Source: Planococcus citri (taxonomy: Eukaryota; Arthropoda; Insecta; Hemiptera; Pseudococcidae). Taken from it: a DNA stretch of 64,000 bases. The notes beneath the pieces are model-generated. The model was not told the origin of the DNA, ran no database searches, and saw only the letters and a program-made list of their open reading frames with translations. Both the position numbers and the translations under genes were made by a program. The stretch's first letter is position 1. The number at the start of each line of letters is the position of its first letter. The stretch covers positions 86,949,469 to 87,013,468 of the forward strand of contig NC_088677.1 of the NCBI RefSeq assembly GCF_950023065.1, written 5' to 3'. Below, in pieces: positions 43,996 to 56,869 of the stretch.

Positions 43996-44070
43996 TTAAT
44001 CCCATATAGGAGTTATCTTGTAACAGACGTCATTTCCGTGGCTATCTGAACCTTTGGTAGGAGGAGGAGA
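43996..44070 (-). other. Candidate terminal exon (25 codons)
   Basis: On the minus strand TTTTTGACAG precedes an open stretch encoding SPPPTKGSDSHGNDVCYKIT and PIWD, then TAA. It is phase-compatible with exon 1 of the small secreted peptide gene at 44836-44723, so it could be an alternative last exon or a relic of a neighbouring paralogue. Its own first exon was not found. Confidence 0.3.
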
Positions 44071-44437
44071 CTGTCAAAAAAAAAAAAAAAGAAACACGCG
44101 AGATAGATTAATATATTTAATCGTTGCGAAACATGCTCTTAAATATTATGTAGGTAGATGATAGATGGGAATTAACGTTAAAATTGACTTTAATATTAAC
44201 CACACAGATAAGTATTTTCCAATGAAGAGGGTAATGTGACGAAATTTTCAGTTATTGTATCTGCATCAGTTTTGTGATCGGTGGTGGAAGGGTTCTATTC
44301 AAGGAGGGGAAAAATCAAAATATTAATTGTAACTTACAATTAGTCCAATTTACAGAATTTTAATATATCTAGGATGAAGAGGACAAGGACTTTGGTCGAA
44401 CATTGTTAGGTAGGTACCTTAGATAATAATTTTAGGG

Positions 44438-44836
44438 CTAATATATAAATGAATTTATGGTAGTAGATTTTGCTGGAGGTAAATTAACCATTTGTCCTTT
44501 TCCACCATTAGGTTTACCAGCAGGCTTAGGGCTCGGAGGATGATTCTGTTCAAAAATAAAAAAAATAAAAATACTGTTCAAAAATGTGAAAAAAAAGTTT
44601 AAAAAGCTGGTCTAGAGTGATTGAACCCCCTATTGTTGAATTTTTTTCCTCAACTTTTTGGCCCACCTCATAGTTAGGTAATTACCATGAATACCTAATT
44701 TTTACAAAATAATTCTACTCACATTTCCACCTCCAGAAGGTTGCGCTGGTGTACAATTGACCCAATTAATACTCGACAAAAAAGTTACCAAAATGCAAAA
44801 TATCAAAACTTTAAAAATTTTTCCGAACATGATCAT
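44438..44836 (-). CDS. Small secreted Pro/Gly-rich peptide, two exons (copy 1)
   Basis: Exon 1 is 44836-44723, ending at GTGAGT. Exon 2 is 44545-44438, entered after GAACAG and ending in TAG. Together 73 aa. Residues 1-28 are a signal peptide (MIMFGKIFKVLIFCILV start, INWVNC end). The mature part begins TPAQPSGGGN, continues NHPPSPKPAGKPNGGKG and ends NSFIY. The second ATG (44830) aligns with the start of the paralogue at 62950 and may be the true one. The paralogue has the same exon structure, phase and total length, and both end in a hydrophobic Phe-Ile-Tyr. No family is recognised; a secreted effector or cuticular peptide is possible. Confidence 0.7.
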
Positions 44837-44849
44837 TACTGAAATATAT

Positions 44850-45290
44850 ACGAATATCAATCACAAGAATTATTCGGTAGGTAGGTACTCAATTCACGCA
44901 TATAATGAGGTACAACAAGAAGAATGAACAAGAGAAAGAACAGAAAAAAAAATTATGTAATTGAATAATCGAGTATATAGGTAGGTATCTAGGTATTACG
45001 TGAGTACAAGTACAACCACTTGGAATAACAATTTCACGTAAAAATCAATATTTTTCAACGCACCGAACCGAATGTATCAATATTTCTGCCTAGTATACAT
45101 ATGTATGGTAGGTACGTAGACGTAGTACGTATACATTTATTCAATAGGTGGGTAAATAATGAGCAGTACCTATAGTGCGATACATGACCTAACTTACCTA
45201 GTATTTAGTAATTGACTAACTCTGGGATTACGACTTTTTTTTTACCAACTAGAAACCAAAAAGAACGCCCGCTTTTGAAATTTCCTTCAA
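44850..45290. other. Intergenic upstream of the small peptide gene
   Basis: Rich in GTAGGTA/TACCTAC simple words typical of this genome. No gene seen. Confidence 0.45.
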
Positions 45291-45299
45291 AGAATGAGA

Positions 45300-45810
45300 A
45301 CAGGAACATATAGGTACCTATATTTAAAGAAGGGGAATGACAACAGGAGGGAACGGGAACGCTCTTGTGAAAATTTTCAAGAACAGGAACAGGAATGGGA
45401 ACGGATTGCTAATTTGGCGTTCTCAGATGTTCTTTCAGGGTTCTCAAATTACCTCCAAAAACTCTGAAAAATAGGGGAAAATATTCCTTTTCCACAAACT
45501 TTTAGTAGTTTATGGGTACAATTGAAGAAAATGACAAAATTTCCACCAAAAATTGCTTCGCTTGTTGCACAGAACCCTAAGTATAGGGAATGGGAATGGG
45601 AACACAGAAACGTAAATTTTGGAAATTTGATTGAGAATGAGAACGGAAACGCTTCTGCTTATATGGAGCACAAGAACTATAGGAACAGGAACGAGGTGTT
45701 GGATTTGGAAGCAATAAGGAACAAAGAAAGCCAAGAATGTTTTTTTTTTTGTGAGAACAAAGAACGGGAATGGGAACGGGAACGGGAACGAGCACTTCTG
45801 CATTCTCACA
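45300..45810. repeat. GGGAAC/GGAATG hexanucleotide-type repeat tract
   Basis: GAACAGGAAC, GGGAATGGGAA and GGGAACGGGAAC words recur along 500 bp on the plus strand and abut the LINE fragment directly. The open frames here on both strands are repeat artefacts (for example a Phe-Pro run on the minus strand). Confidence 0.7.
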
Positions 45811-45817
45811 GCACTGG

Positions 45818-46250
45818 TTATTGAAAGCACTTTTTGCCATTCCAATCTGTGATTTAATTTCTTTATGATCACAACCATTGTTGTTAATCAGCGCTCCAAG
45901 GTATCTCAATTGGTTTACATTTTCAATTTCATGAGTTCGGATGTTGATTTTGACCTCTTTATCGTTTCCTCTCAAAACCTTGGTCATGCCAGCGTTTATT
46001 TTCATTCGATATTTTAATCCAGCACTATTGATTTGGTTGATCATTTTCAGCATCTGCACTTCTGTCCCAGCAAGGATCACTTTGTCATCTGCGTAACTTA
46101 TTTCATTTACTTATTCTCCTGCTGTTTATTTTGAATCTCATTTGTTCGATTCACACTTCTTCTTTCATTATTTCTTTCGCGTACAGGTTGAACAACCTAG
46201 GTGAGAGGGATCACCCGTGTCTCACACCTCTCTTTCAGGCCCAGACCCAA
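45818..46250 (-). pseudogene. LINE (RTE/endonuclease-RT type) reverse transcriptase fragment
   Basis: The minus strand encodes, with stops between parts, SLSPRLFNLYAKEIMKEEV, then ISYADDKVILAGTEV, and later QLRYLGALINNNGCDHKEI before GMAKSAFNN. These are the PLSP-LFN-Y, YADD and YLG motifs of non-LTR reverse transcriptases. In-frame stops and missing ends show a dead fragment. It continues, in a different copy, into the type of sequence seen at 61289-61762. Confidence 0.85.
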
Positions 46251-47920
46251 GAGCATGTCAGTGGCGAAGCGTCCATGGAAGCAAGGGAAGAAATGCTTCC
46301 CTTCAAAGTTTCCGAGTTGTAGAAAACTAAATTAATTAAAAAATATCAGTACAAATCGACAATAAAATAAATGAAAAAATACCTATTTTAAAACAATCGA
46401 GAATATTATCTTGTTCAAATGTCATCCGATGCACTTTTTCTATTACCTACAAAAATCATAAATCTGTGTGTTGGAAGCAAACTGTACATAGCTTCCAAAA
46501 AACCAGTTTCAAGGGAAAAAAGAATCATGTTTGCCATCCTTAATGAGTGTGTTAGAGCGTCGAACAATGATTCTTCGGAAGCAACTTGCTAGTTGCTTCT
46601 AGTTGTTTGCTAATTCTTATTTACAGTTCTGTGTTTTATGCGCATGCGCGTGTTCATAGCTCTGTAAGATCCGAATCAAGAGCGATGCGACGAGTTGCGA
46701 TAGTTACTTTTTTTTTGTTATACAAATTAGGTACCTTGATTTAAAAATTTTAAATTAGGGTATGGAAGTTTAACTTTGCTTCCCTACCAGTAAAACTCAC
46801 GCCTCACCACTGGAGCACGTGTGTAAATTGTTCTCTAAAATATCCTAAAAAGCATCACTCTGTCATCGCTTTATCATTCATCAAAATAATGTCCTAGGTA
46901 CTTTTCTACAAAAATTGAGAAAACGTATCATCTTTCTTATAACAATTGCCTGAAAAGTCATAGTTTCATTTTTCAAAAAGTTGACAAAAATTTCCAGTTT
47001 TAGGCAAAATTGCGAATTAGGCTACCTACTTATCACTTTGTTAGCAGAAGTTACTGAAAAATTCCAAAAAGACTCGTTTTTTTCTACAGTTGAAATGAAA
47101 CTAACACATCGGATTGGATTTAATACCACATGACTGAAAATTTCAAACTTTCACTTAACTTTGACTGGGAACTTTTGCAAGCTTTTTTTTCTCCAGGTAC
47201 AACCTAGGTACTTTACATGTACCCCTACCCATCCAATACGCCATAATCGATTATTGAGATTTTTTGAGCTCACAGTGCAACTTTTTGAATTTTCAACATA
47301 AACCTGCACATCTACACTTCAGTGCCTTTTTATTGAGAGGTTGTTTCTCTCAGTTCACCCATCCCCGATATCGCAATTAAGTATTGATTTTGAACTCTTA
47401 TTTATTTTCCTCAAAACTCCGCACAAAATTTGAAAATATTTCTTCATAAAATTGAAATTATTTCAAAATTTTGAAATCAAAAATTCAGCAATTTCTTCAC
47501 AATGTTGATTTTTATTTTATTAATAAAATTGGCATAGGTTTTTAATCGGCTATGCTCAATTTTTCATCTGATATTGATGAAGCACCTGATTGTCCAAACA
47601 TTTTCAATAATTCAACAACCATTTTTTAACAAATACTTGACAAAATTTTTAAAATATTTCAAAATTTCTGAGTCAAAAATGCAATTAGGATTTTGCTCAA
47701 AACGGATTCTAATTTTCTCAAGGACTCGCAAAAAAAGTTCAACCCCCCAGTTGAAAAATCTAAACTCCTACATTCAACAGTAGAGATTTTCCCAAATAGT
47801 CCAAGACTTGCATAAGTTGATGAAAAAGTGAGATGCTAGGTATAACCACTCCAGAACTCCAAAAAATGAAACCATGGTTCGAGGATTAATTTTGATACCC
47901 AATGTGCTAAAAATAGCACT
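46250..47920. other. Intergenic, nothing recognised
   Basis: AT-rich spacer. No frame with protein-like composition, no splice-supported exon and no clear repeat boundary. Confidence 0.5.
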
Positions 47921-47929
47921 TTTCATGTG

Positions 47930-50900
47930 TACATCAACACAGTTGTTTTTCTGTTTTGAGCTTTTTAAAAACTTTTTAACGCTCCCTTCAGAAACTTTTC
48001 AACTTTTGATAAAAACCATCACAACTAAAGTGGAAGCTTTCTAAAATTTTTTTCAGTTTTAAGCTTTCTTCAAAATTTCACAAATATGGTCAAAAAGTAT
48101 TTTTTGGCAAGCTTGAAATAGGTAGACTATACATAGGTACCTACTTTAAAATATTTAACTGGATTATTCTAATTTTTACATCATATCTGAACCTTTTTGA
48201 ACTTTTTTCAGATTTAAGCTTCCTTCAAAATTTCACGAATATGGTCAAAACGTATTTTTTGGGGAGCTCTTTTTAGGGAGACTATATAATTGAAATTTTC
48301 ATTGGGCATTGGAGAATTTTAAGTGTTTTTATGTAGTAGGGTCATTCCACGTCAATCGGACCAAGAAGTGGTAGGTGGGTTCGCCGATTTTTTTGAAATT
48401 TTTCCTGTGGAAAGACCTTCCAAAGGGATGACCAATGGTGCAAATCGCAGCCCTCTAGCCCATTTTTAACGGCAGCCAGGGGGTGTCAAAGTTTTCAGTG
48501 ATCCTAAAATACCATCCATTTCAGCAGTGGATTACTCGATAACCGCGATACCTATCAAAATGAAACTTTTTCCGATAGTTAAGAGTTTTGAAAGGCTTTT
48601 TGGTGATATCATGAAAATCAGTGTTGCCACTTTTTTTCGCACAAAAAATTAGCTGAAAATGTTTCAAAACGTAATTTTTATATCGTTCCGACTCTCAAAA
48701 ATTCTGAAAAAAATATAATATGGACAACTTTTCCTGCTGAACAACATATTACAAAATTGGGATGGTAACTTGGCGCAAAGTCGATTTAATAAAATTTAAA
48801 GTTTGCGAAAAAATGCGATTTTTTTATTTAAAACATGAAAACAAGTTTTGATAGGTAAAGTTGATCCATTTGACTCCCATTTTTACGTATCTGTTGAAAA
48901 AGTTGAAAAAACCCTTTCACTCGATGAAATAAGCTCCTCACAAGAAAATCAAAATTTGAAAAAATTCAATTTTCAATTTCAAACATCAAAAAAAGTTTAA
49001 AATTCAGTTGTCTTATTTTGACCTCTTTCTGACGTATTTCATGAATAAGTTGATGAAAATTACACTCACAACAAAAAAATAAAAATTCGTTCATTTTTTG
49101 AATCTTTTCGAATTTTCATTTTTTTGTGAGTTCATTTCATCGAGTGAAAGGGTTTTTTCAACTTTTTCAACAGATACGTAAAAATGGGGGTCAAATGGGT
49201 CAACTTTACCTATCAAAACTTGTTTTCATGTTTTAAATTAAAAAATCGCATTTTTTCGCAAACTTTAAATTTTATTAAATCGACTTTGTGCCAAGTTACC
49301 ATCCCAATTTTTTAATATGTTGTTCAGCATGAACAGTTGTCTATAATATATTTTTTTCAGAATTTTTGAGAGTCTGAACGATATAAAAACTACGTTTTGA
49401 AACTTTTTCAGCTAATTTTTTATACAAAAAATAGTGGCAACACTGATTTTTATGATATCACCAAAAAGCCTTTCAAAACGATCCTAACTATCGGAAAAAG
49501 TTTCATTTTGATAGGTATCGTGGTTATCGAGTAATCCACTGCTGAAATGGATGGTATTTTAGGATCACTGAAAACTTTGACACCCCCTGGCTGCCGTTAA
49601 AAATGGGCTAGAGGGCTGCGATTTGCGCCATTGGTCATCCCTTTGGAAGGTCTTTCCACAGGAAAAATTTCAGAAAAATCGGCGAACCCACCTACCACTT
49701 CTTGGTCCGATTGACGTGGAATGACCCAGTATGACAATCTTTGAACTTTTTCAAGCTTTAAGCTCCTCCACGATTCACTCCACAACCCCAACAAAAAAAT
49801 GACTGCAGATTCGAACTTTAGACCTCGAAAACATATCAATCCACATATTACACAATAATATAAGGAAAATTTGACATTTGAGCTTTTTTGAGGTTTATGC
49901 TTTTTTCAAAACTTTAAGAATGTGGTCAAAAAGTATTTTTTAGCAAGCACTTTCTAGTAGACCATACATACATTAAAATAGTTATTGGGTACTGAAGAAT
50001 TCTAATTAGTTGTGTCATGTATAACGTTTTTTGAACTTTTTCGAGCTTTGAACTTTTTCCAACATTTCACAAATATGGTCAAAAAACATTTTTTGGCAAG
50101 CTCTTTCTCGGTAGACTATACGTACTTTTGCGTATACATCGTCACAGTTGTTTATACTGTACCAAACTTTAGGAGTTTTTTGAAGCTTCATAAAGCTTCC
50201 TTTAGAACTTTTCGAACTTTCGATGAAAACCTGCACATCTACGGGGCAAAAGCTTTTTTTTGAGACATTGTCGAACAAAATCGGTTCGGTGGTTCTTCCA
50301 AACGAACGATCGCAAAAAAAAACACCTTGTTATTTACATTTTTAAATCATATCTAAGCTTTTTCAAATTTTTGCAGCTTCAAGCTTTCTTCAAAAGTTTT
50401 GCAAATATGGTGAAAAAGTATTTTTTGGAAAGCTCTTTCTAGGTGGGCCATATGTACTTTTGCGTATACATCGTTACTCTTGTTAATACTGTATCAATTT
50501 TTGAGCTTTTTGAATCTTTTGAAAGCTTTTTTCAAATTTTTTTGAACTTTTGACCAAAACCTGCACATCTACGGGTCAAAAGCTATTTTTTGAGACATCG
50601 TCGAACAAAATCGGTTCAGCGGTTCTTCCAAACAAACGATCACAAAAAAAGCGCCTTGCTATTATATATTTTTAAATCATATCTAAGCTTTTTCAACTTT
50701 TCGCAGCTTTAAGGTTTCTTCAAAAGTTTTGCAAATATGGTGAAAAAGTATTTTTTGGAAAGCTCTTTCTAGGTGGACCATACGTACTTTTGCGTATACA
50801 TCGTCACGCTTGTTAATACTGTATCAATTTTTGAGCTTTTTGAAGCTTTTGAAAGATTTTTTCAAAACTTTTTGAACTTTTGACCAAAACCTGCACATCT

Positions 50901-51000
50901 ACGGGTCAAAAGCTATTTTTTGAGACATCGTCGAACAAAATCGGTTCGGCGGTTCTTCCAAACGAACGATTACAAAAAAACCACCTTGCTATTAATACAT
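47930..51000. repeat. Tandem repeat of about 310 bp, split by a palindromic transposon
   Basis: Units with 'aaatatggtcaaaaagtatt', 'acttttgcgtatacatcgtc', 'aaaacctgcacatctacggg' and 'gttcttccaaac' recur at about 50030-50310, 50370-50650 and 50690-50990, with older partial units around 48050, 48200 and 49890. The element at 48339-49727 lies inside it. Confidence 0.8.
48339..49727. mobile_element. 1.39-kb palindromic DNA transposon with 4-bp target duplication
   Basis: Ends GGGTCATTCCACGTCAATCG and its exact inverse; arms of roughly 600 bp or more are nearly perfect inverted copies with a short unique centre near 49000-49070. AGTA flanks both ends (48335-48338 and 49728-49731). No coding capacity. 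A 4-bp duplication with GGG ends does not fit Tc1/mariner and would suit a Sola2-like or other superfamily; this cannot be settled here. Confidence 0.85.
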
Positions 51001-51004
51001 ATAT

Positions 51005-52120
51005 AGATTTTGAGATAGGTAATTTGTACCATTACCAAAGCACCCATACTGCACACTTGTGACGTTCCGTTGAGTATTGTTAGGATTGTCTACGTTTGAT
51101 GAAATAATAATTACACAAGTACCCACGTACGTAGACATACATAGTAGTAGGTACCTATCTTATCAGATATAAAATACAGACTATGCGATCCTAATACGTG
51201 AACACTCCATCACGTAATTTTTACGTGAATTACACGTGTAAAACTGCATTGCCTAAAATGCAAACCAAATGACATGAGTACTAAAAAAATTTAAAAATCT
51301 CAAGTTCGGACGTCTTTCAAGTTGAGCATTCAACGTTACATACTACTTACACAATTTGAGATAAAATATTTTTAGGTACCTACTCAATTCTGAAGGACTT
51401 ATTGATCGTCTTCATTATACCTACTTACATACATAGTACATAATATAAAGATGTGCAGACTTCAACTATTTCATCAGTAGTAGTTTCATTGAATTTATGA
51501 ATGATAACGCGCAGTATAGCTGAATAAAAGTTTATACCTACCTATATAATTACGTATACCTAACTGCGTAGTGGTGAAAAATAATTCTACAGAAGTTTAA
51601 AAGGTATGTTTTCTAAAAATTTTATTTTTAGTGCTTTCAAAGTTTTGTTTGCTTCTTTAAAATTGAGAAAAGCGAGGTTATTTAAATGCTTCTCGCGTGA
51701 GTAGGAAATTTTTTCTTTTCTCGAGCGATTGTAAAATTATTTCAAGACAAGTCTGAAGTGCCTACCAGATTTTAAAAGTCGTTATTGAGAAAATAGAGTA
51801 GGTCAATGTAGGATGCCTACATACGCACTAAGTAGGGACGAATTTTGAATGAACATTATACGAAGAAGAAAAACGTGTTTTAATTAGGAAATATGTAGAA
51901 ATAGAACATTTTTTTAACAATTTGTTTAAAGATTTCAAATTGTTCATTTTTGCACCTACATATCCTATACGAATATGTAGGTATATTTTTGATTTTAAAT
52001 CAGATTTTCATCCATTTGTTGAGGAAAGGAATATCTCCTTTGCTACATTTGGCTACCTAGACCTACTCACGTGGCAGCCACTTTGTTTTTTTACAGATAT
52101 TTATACTTACTTGGAATGCG
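51005..52120. promoter_or_regulatory. Upstream region of the desaturase gene
   Basis: Non-coding, with many TAGGTACCTA words. It presumably holds the promoter and possibly a 5' non-coding exon of the desaturase, but I cannot assign a TATA or Inr with confidence. Confidence 0.35.
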
Positions 52121-55100
52121 ATGGAATTCAGTTCCTCAAGTACTCACACCGGGGTGTTGTTTGAAAACGACGTAGTTGGGGCATCGAATGGGCAGATAAC
52201 ACATTCTAAATTAGCTAACAATAAGGAATACAAAAGAAAATTGGTCTGGCGAAATGTGGTCTTATACGCGTACCTACATTTAGCTGCTCTTTATGGTGTA
52301 TATTTAGCATTGACTTCGGCTGAATTATTAACAAATATGTGGGGTAAGTAAGTAGGTACCTACTACCTACCTCAAGTACATCTCGTTTGAAAAATAATCT
52401 CCTACTGCGAAATACCGACATTGATTTATCTTGAAAATTCTGTGCAGCTTTCCTACTATACGTATGCGCCAAAATAGGAATTACTGCAGGTGCTCATAGG
52501 CTGTGGTCGCATAGAGCTTACAAAGCCAGATGGCAGTTGAGATTGATATTGATAGTTTTCAACACCATCGCATTTGAGGTAGGTCTACGTACGGATTAAT
52601 TATTTAATTTGGAATTTACCTGTTGTATGCGGAGGGGACAATTTTTTCTCGAATGTCCCGTTAGACCACACATTTACCTTTCCAAAATCATCACATTCAC
52701 GAAATTCGACCGGCACATTTCGTCGCAATTAATTTTCAAAGTTGCGTAAGTACAACTTTTCATCAAATGCCAACTTCGCAATTTTTTTTCAAAAGTAGCC
52801 GTGTGACCCATCAAAATGGGTTAAAATTTCACGCTGGACCCAAAAATATCAACAGTTTTCGTGTTAGCCCCCTTCCCGCGTACTAACCCCCCAAAAACCT
52901 GAAAATTTTTTGATTTAGAGTAAATTGTACTGCTTTATGTAAATAGATGGCTTCTACTTAGCTTCTTTCTGCGACCTTACCGAGTATGTTGTAGACATCC
53001 GTAAGAGCTATCCCTACAAAAAATTTTCAACCTCCTCCCCTCGTATTTACCCCTCAAAATGGAGTTTTCCAACTTATTTTATGCGTTTTAACAATAATGA
53101 ACATTGCGAGGTACAATTTTCTAAACACGTTTTTTGGATGTATTTTTGACTTCTAAACATCATATTTTTTTGAAATTGTTGCTTTGGTGCGTCATGGTGA
53201 AAAATGGAAAAAACGTTTCGTAGGGGTGGGGGGGGGGGTCAAATGAGAATTTTGGGGGAAATAATTAATGTTTGTAAGTAGGGTGTTGTTTTCGCATGAT
53301 TCGATACCGTTGAGTACGAATATGACGTCAGATTTTCTGCTGCACTCATCTAACCCCCTCCGATTTCCAGAGCCTTCAGACCCCACCTCAATTGGTAACT
53401 TTAGCCTTTACAAAGTGGGCCAGGCTGATAAACCTACTGGTTCACTTCTTATGGAAGATTAACCCACACATGGGTTCATAAGTGTGCAGTCGTGAACCTA
53501 TACATATATATATATAGATAATTATAAGTTTCAGCACAATGGTCATTTTTACATTTTATCACCTGGAACCTGCTCTCATTAATGAAATCAACTTAAACTT
53601 AGGGAATAAGGTTCTTTCAAGACCTAGAATTGACCCCCGCAGTTTGAAGGGTCAAAGTTGAAAATAACAGAAAGGTCCATTTTTTGGAGGGGCATAATAA
53701 GGCCCCAAATGAACGAAAAGAGTCCAAAATCATACCATAGATCAGTACTTCCATTGTGATCAACATATCCAAATTTCAGCTTCCTAGGTCACCCCCACTC
53801 CATTTTAGCTGGGAGGAACCACATTTTATCCTTATTTTCGACCCCCTTGCCCCTAAAATTGACCTGGGGGGGGTCCAAATTTTCAGCATACAATGAGAGG
53901 GTGCCCTTTCAGTGCTTTTTGCAGGATTCAACCTTCCAACCCCATTTGACCCCTCTCCAGAGTCAAAAAAGTGGATTTTTTTCATCGATTTTACGTGTTT
54001 TTTGAAAATTTTGACGTTTAGCCAAGCCTACAGCCCCTCCAAATTGACCTAGAGAGTCCGAATTTTCACAGTACAATGGGAAGAGGTACCCAAAGGGCCT
54101 TTTGCAGGTTTCAACCTTCCAACCCCATTTGACCCCTCTCCAGAGTCAAAAAAGTGGATTTTTTCATCGATTTTACGTGTTTTTTGATAATTTTGACATT
54201 TAGCCAAGCCTGCAGCCCTTCCAAATTGACCTAGAGGGTTCAAATTTTCACAGTACATTGGGAGGATGTGCCGGAAGTGCCGTTTGCAGGTTTCAACCTT
54301 CCAACCCCATTTGACCCTTCTCCAGAGTCAAAAAAGTGGATTTTTCATCCATTCTAAGTGTTTTTTGAAAATTTTGACGTTTAGCCAAGCCTACAGCCCC
54401 TCCAAATTGACCTAGAGAGTCCGAATTTTCACAGTACAATGGGAAGAGGTACCCGAAGGGCCTTTTGCAGGTTTCAACCTTCCAACCCCATTTGACCCCT
54501 CTCCAGAGTCAAATGAGTTTTTTTGACATTTAGGAAAGTCTGTAGCCCCTCCAAATTGACCTAGAGGGTTCAACAGAAAGGCAAGTTTCCACCTAAGTGC
54601 CATTTCTTGTCTTAACCACCTCAGTAGTTATTATCTAAATCATTACACCCAAGGGGGGGGCTCTAAAAAAAGGGTTCAAAAAATTACGAATGTTCAGGGA
54701 GCTTAAATTAAACTCTTTCACCTAGATAATTGAATACTTACGTACCTAAAAACGTTACGTTTTATGCACTTTCTTTGTTTTTAACGGTCAATTAGTCATG
54801 TTACAGAATTCTGTATACGAATGGGTTAGAGACCACAGAGTGCATCATAAATATTCGGATACAAACGCTGATCCTCATAACGTCAATCGAGGATTCTTCT
54901 TCTCTCATGTTGGATGGGTTCTGTGTCGTAAACATCCTGATGTAATTGAGAAAGGAAAACTAAATGATTTGTCCGATCTGGAAGAAGATCTGATTGTTGC
55001 ATTTCAAAAAAAGTAAGTTATGCACACTTCACAAAATTTCTGCATTATATCTTAGCTCATGGCATGGCATTAAAAGGCACCATTTCCAAAGAATAACTTT

Positions 55101-56083
55101 TATTCGTACGATTTTTCTTTCTCAATGACGATAATGGTGATGATGTTGGTGTACTTATTTTGCACAGATATGAGAACTTTCCGCTCAACTTTTCTTAAAT
55201 TTTTCTCTTTCTTTTTGTTCAGCTTGACTTTTCCTCCTGTCTGGTATTAGGTATAGTTATTTCATGTGAGGTTCATTCAGTTTGAAGCTTGTGGAATAAA
55301 AATGCATATTTCACAATCATTGCAGTGTGTTTTTCACATTACAGATACTATTCAATCTTGATGCCGCTTTTATGTTTCATTATTCCCACCGTGGTACCGG
55401 TTTATTTTTGGGGAGAGACTTGGCCGAATGCTTGGTTCATTGCGACCATGTTCAGATATGCATTTTCCTTCAATACTACTGCGCTAGTGAACAGCGTCGC
55501 ACATATGTGGGGAAATAGGCCATACGATGGGTGAGTGTGGCTTCAAGTTCTTAATGCGTCGCGATTTTCAAATTACCAACTCAAGTAGATACCGATAAAA
55601 GCCACAGTAGCTAAGGTGTACCTATGTGATATAAGTATTGTAGGTACTGAATTGCGAAAGACAGAATTTATTGTTCGTTTATAACTATAGAAACTTGCTG
55701 AGAGAGTTTCAGAAACCAACAAATTGAGTACCTACCTACTTTACGATGAATTTTCTTCTCGCAGAAGCATTAATCCAGTTCAGAGTAAGAGCATAGCAGT
55801 GCTAACTTTAGGCGAAGGATGGCACAATTATCATCATGTTTTTCCATGGGATTACAAGACAGCAGAATTGGGAGACTACTCGTTCAACACGACGACTGCA
55901 TTTATCGATTTTTTTGCTAAGATCGGATGGGCTTACGATTTGAAAACTGTCTCCGCTGAAACGATCAAGAAAAGAGCTCAAAGAACTGGAGATGGCAGTC
56001 ATCCAGTTTGGGGATGGGGTGATAAAGATATTCCAAAACAAGACATCGATGAGGCGGTAGTAATCAACAAGAAAGATGAATAA
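52121..56083 (+). CDS. Acyl-CoA delta-9 desaturase (5 exons, complete)
   Basis: Exons 52121-52343, 52448-52578, 54807-55012, 55345-55530 and 55765-56083 with GT-AG borders give 354 aa, the normal insect length. This ER membrane di-iron enzyme inserts the first cis double bond into acyl-CoA, using cytochrome b5 electrons. The three His boxes are intact: HRLWSH (91-96), HRVHH (128-132) and HNYHH (269-273); the NSVAHMWG histidine is also present. GITAGAHRLWSH, YEWVRDHRVHHKYSDTNADP and GEGWHNYHHVFPWDY are highly conserved family stretches. Hydrophobic pairs around 48-70 and 75-118 and in exon 4 correspond to the four membrane helices. The ATG is the first in frame. Intron 2 (2.2 kb) contains a 180-bp tandem repeat. 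The C-terminus ends KKDE. Whether it makes membrane lipid, wax or pheromone precursors cannot be told. Confidence 0.95.
53640..54600. repeat. Tandem repeat of about 180 bp in desaturase intron 2
   Basis: The phrase CCAGAGTCAAAAAAGTGG or a close variant occurs at about 53958, 54140, 54321 and 54501, with 'tccaaattgacctagagag' and 'ttcaaccttccaaccccatt' in between: four to five copies with few differences. The frames read from it on the minus strand are repeat artefacts. Confidence 0.85.
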
Positions 56084-56300
56084 ATAAAATGCACAGGTAC
56101 GAGTATTTAACCATTACCTAGTCAATAATGATTTGTAAAACAAATAATCTTCATTCAATGTTGCCAAAATAAAAATAAAAACCCGTAGAAGAAAAAACTC
56201 GATACCTAGTTGTCTTTGAAATTACAATTTCCATTCCAATAAACATTGTGATTCAATTCTTAATAGTTACCTACGAGTAGAATTCTATTTTCTATTTCAG

Positions 56301-56421
56301 GCGTTCAAACCAAAGGATGTGCTGAGAATGGGCTCAAAAAGTTGATGATGAAACAGTGGCCCGCGATAAAAAAAGAAGTATCGCGAATTCAGATCGAATC
56401 CACAGTTCCACACCCTTTGAG
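56301..56421 (+). other. Candidate orphan exon downstream of the desaturase
   Basis: A 121-nt segment between TATTTCAG and GTAAC is open in one frame (GVQTKGCAENGLKKLMMKQW, then PAIKKEVSRIQIEST). Composition is protein-like, but no other exon of the same gene was found and no family is recognised. It could be a relic or a non-coding 3' exon of the desaturase transcript. Confidence 0.22.
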
Positions 56422-56869
56422 GTAACATCCCATCACAAAAAATGTGGGTCTTAAAGCCAAAGAGAGGCGCAGCTATTTCTCATTTCTTCAGAAAAAAATG
56501 AAATGGCTCGCGCTACCTGATTTTGCTATCGATATATTTTAAACATTTTTATGAAAAACTAGATTTATTCTACAATTCAAAAACTGCGGGAGTATTTGTA
56601 TAGGATTTTTCAAAATGTCGGCAGTAGAGAAATTTCAATTCGGATGGGTAATTGTTGAGTAATTGCAATTTTAGTTCATTATTTTAATGCATTAAATCCT
56701 AAAAAAGGGGAAAAGGGGACTTGTAGAACACCTGCCGCTCATTGTACCCTGCTATACCCCCAGTCTATTCTATCACCAGCTGTGTTTCATTGTACCCTGT
56801 TACACCCCCGGTCTGTTAGCTGTAAATTCCAAGTGGGAGTGGTTTGGTAGGGCGTTTACCAAACAAATA

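Noticed and set aside
45510..45878. Phe-Pro repeat protein on the minus strand and Glu-Arg-Trp repeat protein on the plus strand
   Set aside because: Translations of the GGGAAC-type hexanucleotide repeat.
49597..49839. 80-codon frame at the right end of the palindromic transposon
   Set aside because: It reads across the element arm and flank without motif; a chance frame.
53776..54603. Minus-strand frames with a recurring Gly-Val-Gly-Arg-Leu phrase in the desaturase intron
   Set aside because: They arise from the 180-bp tandem repeat.
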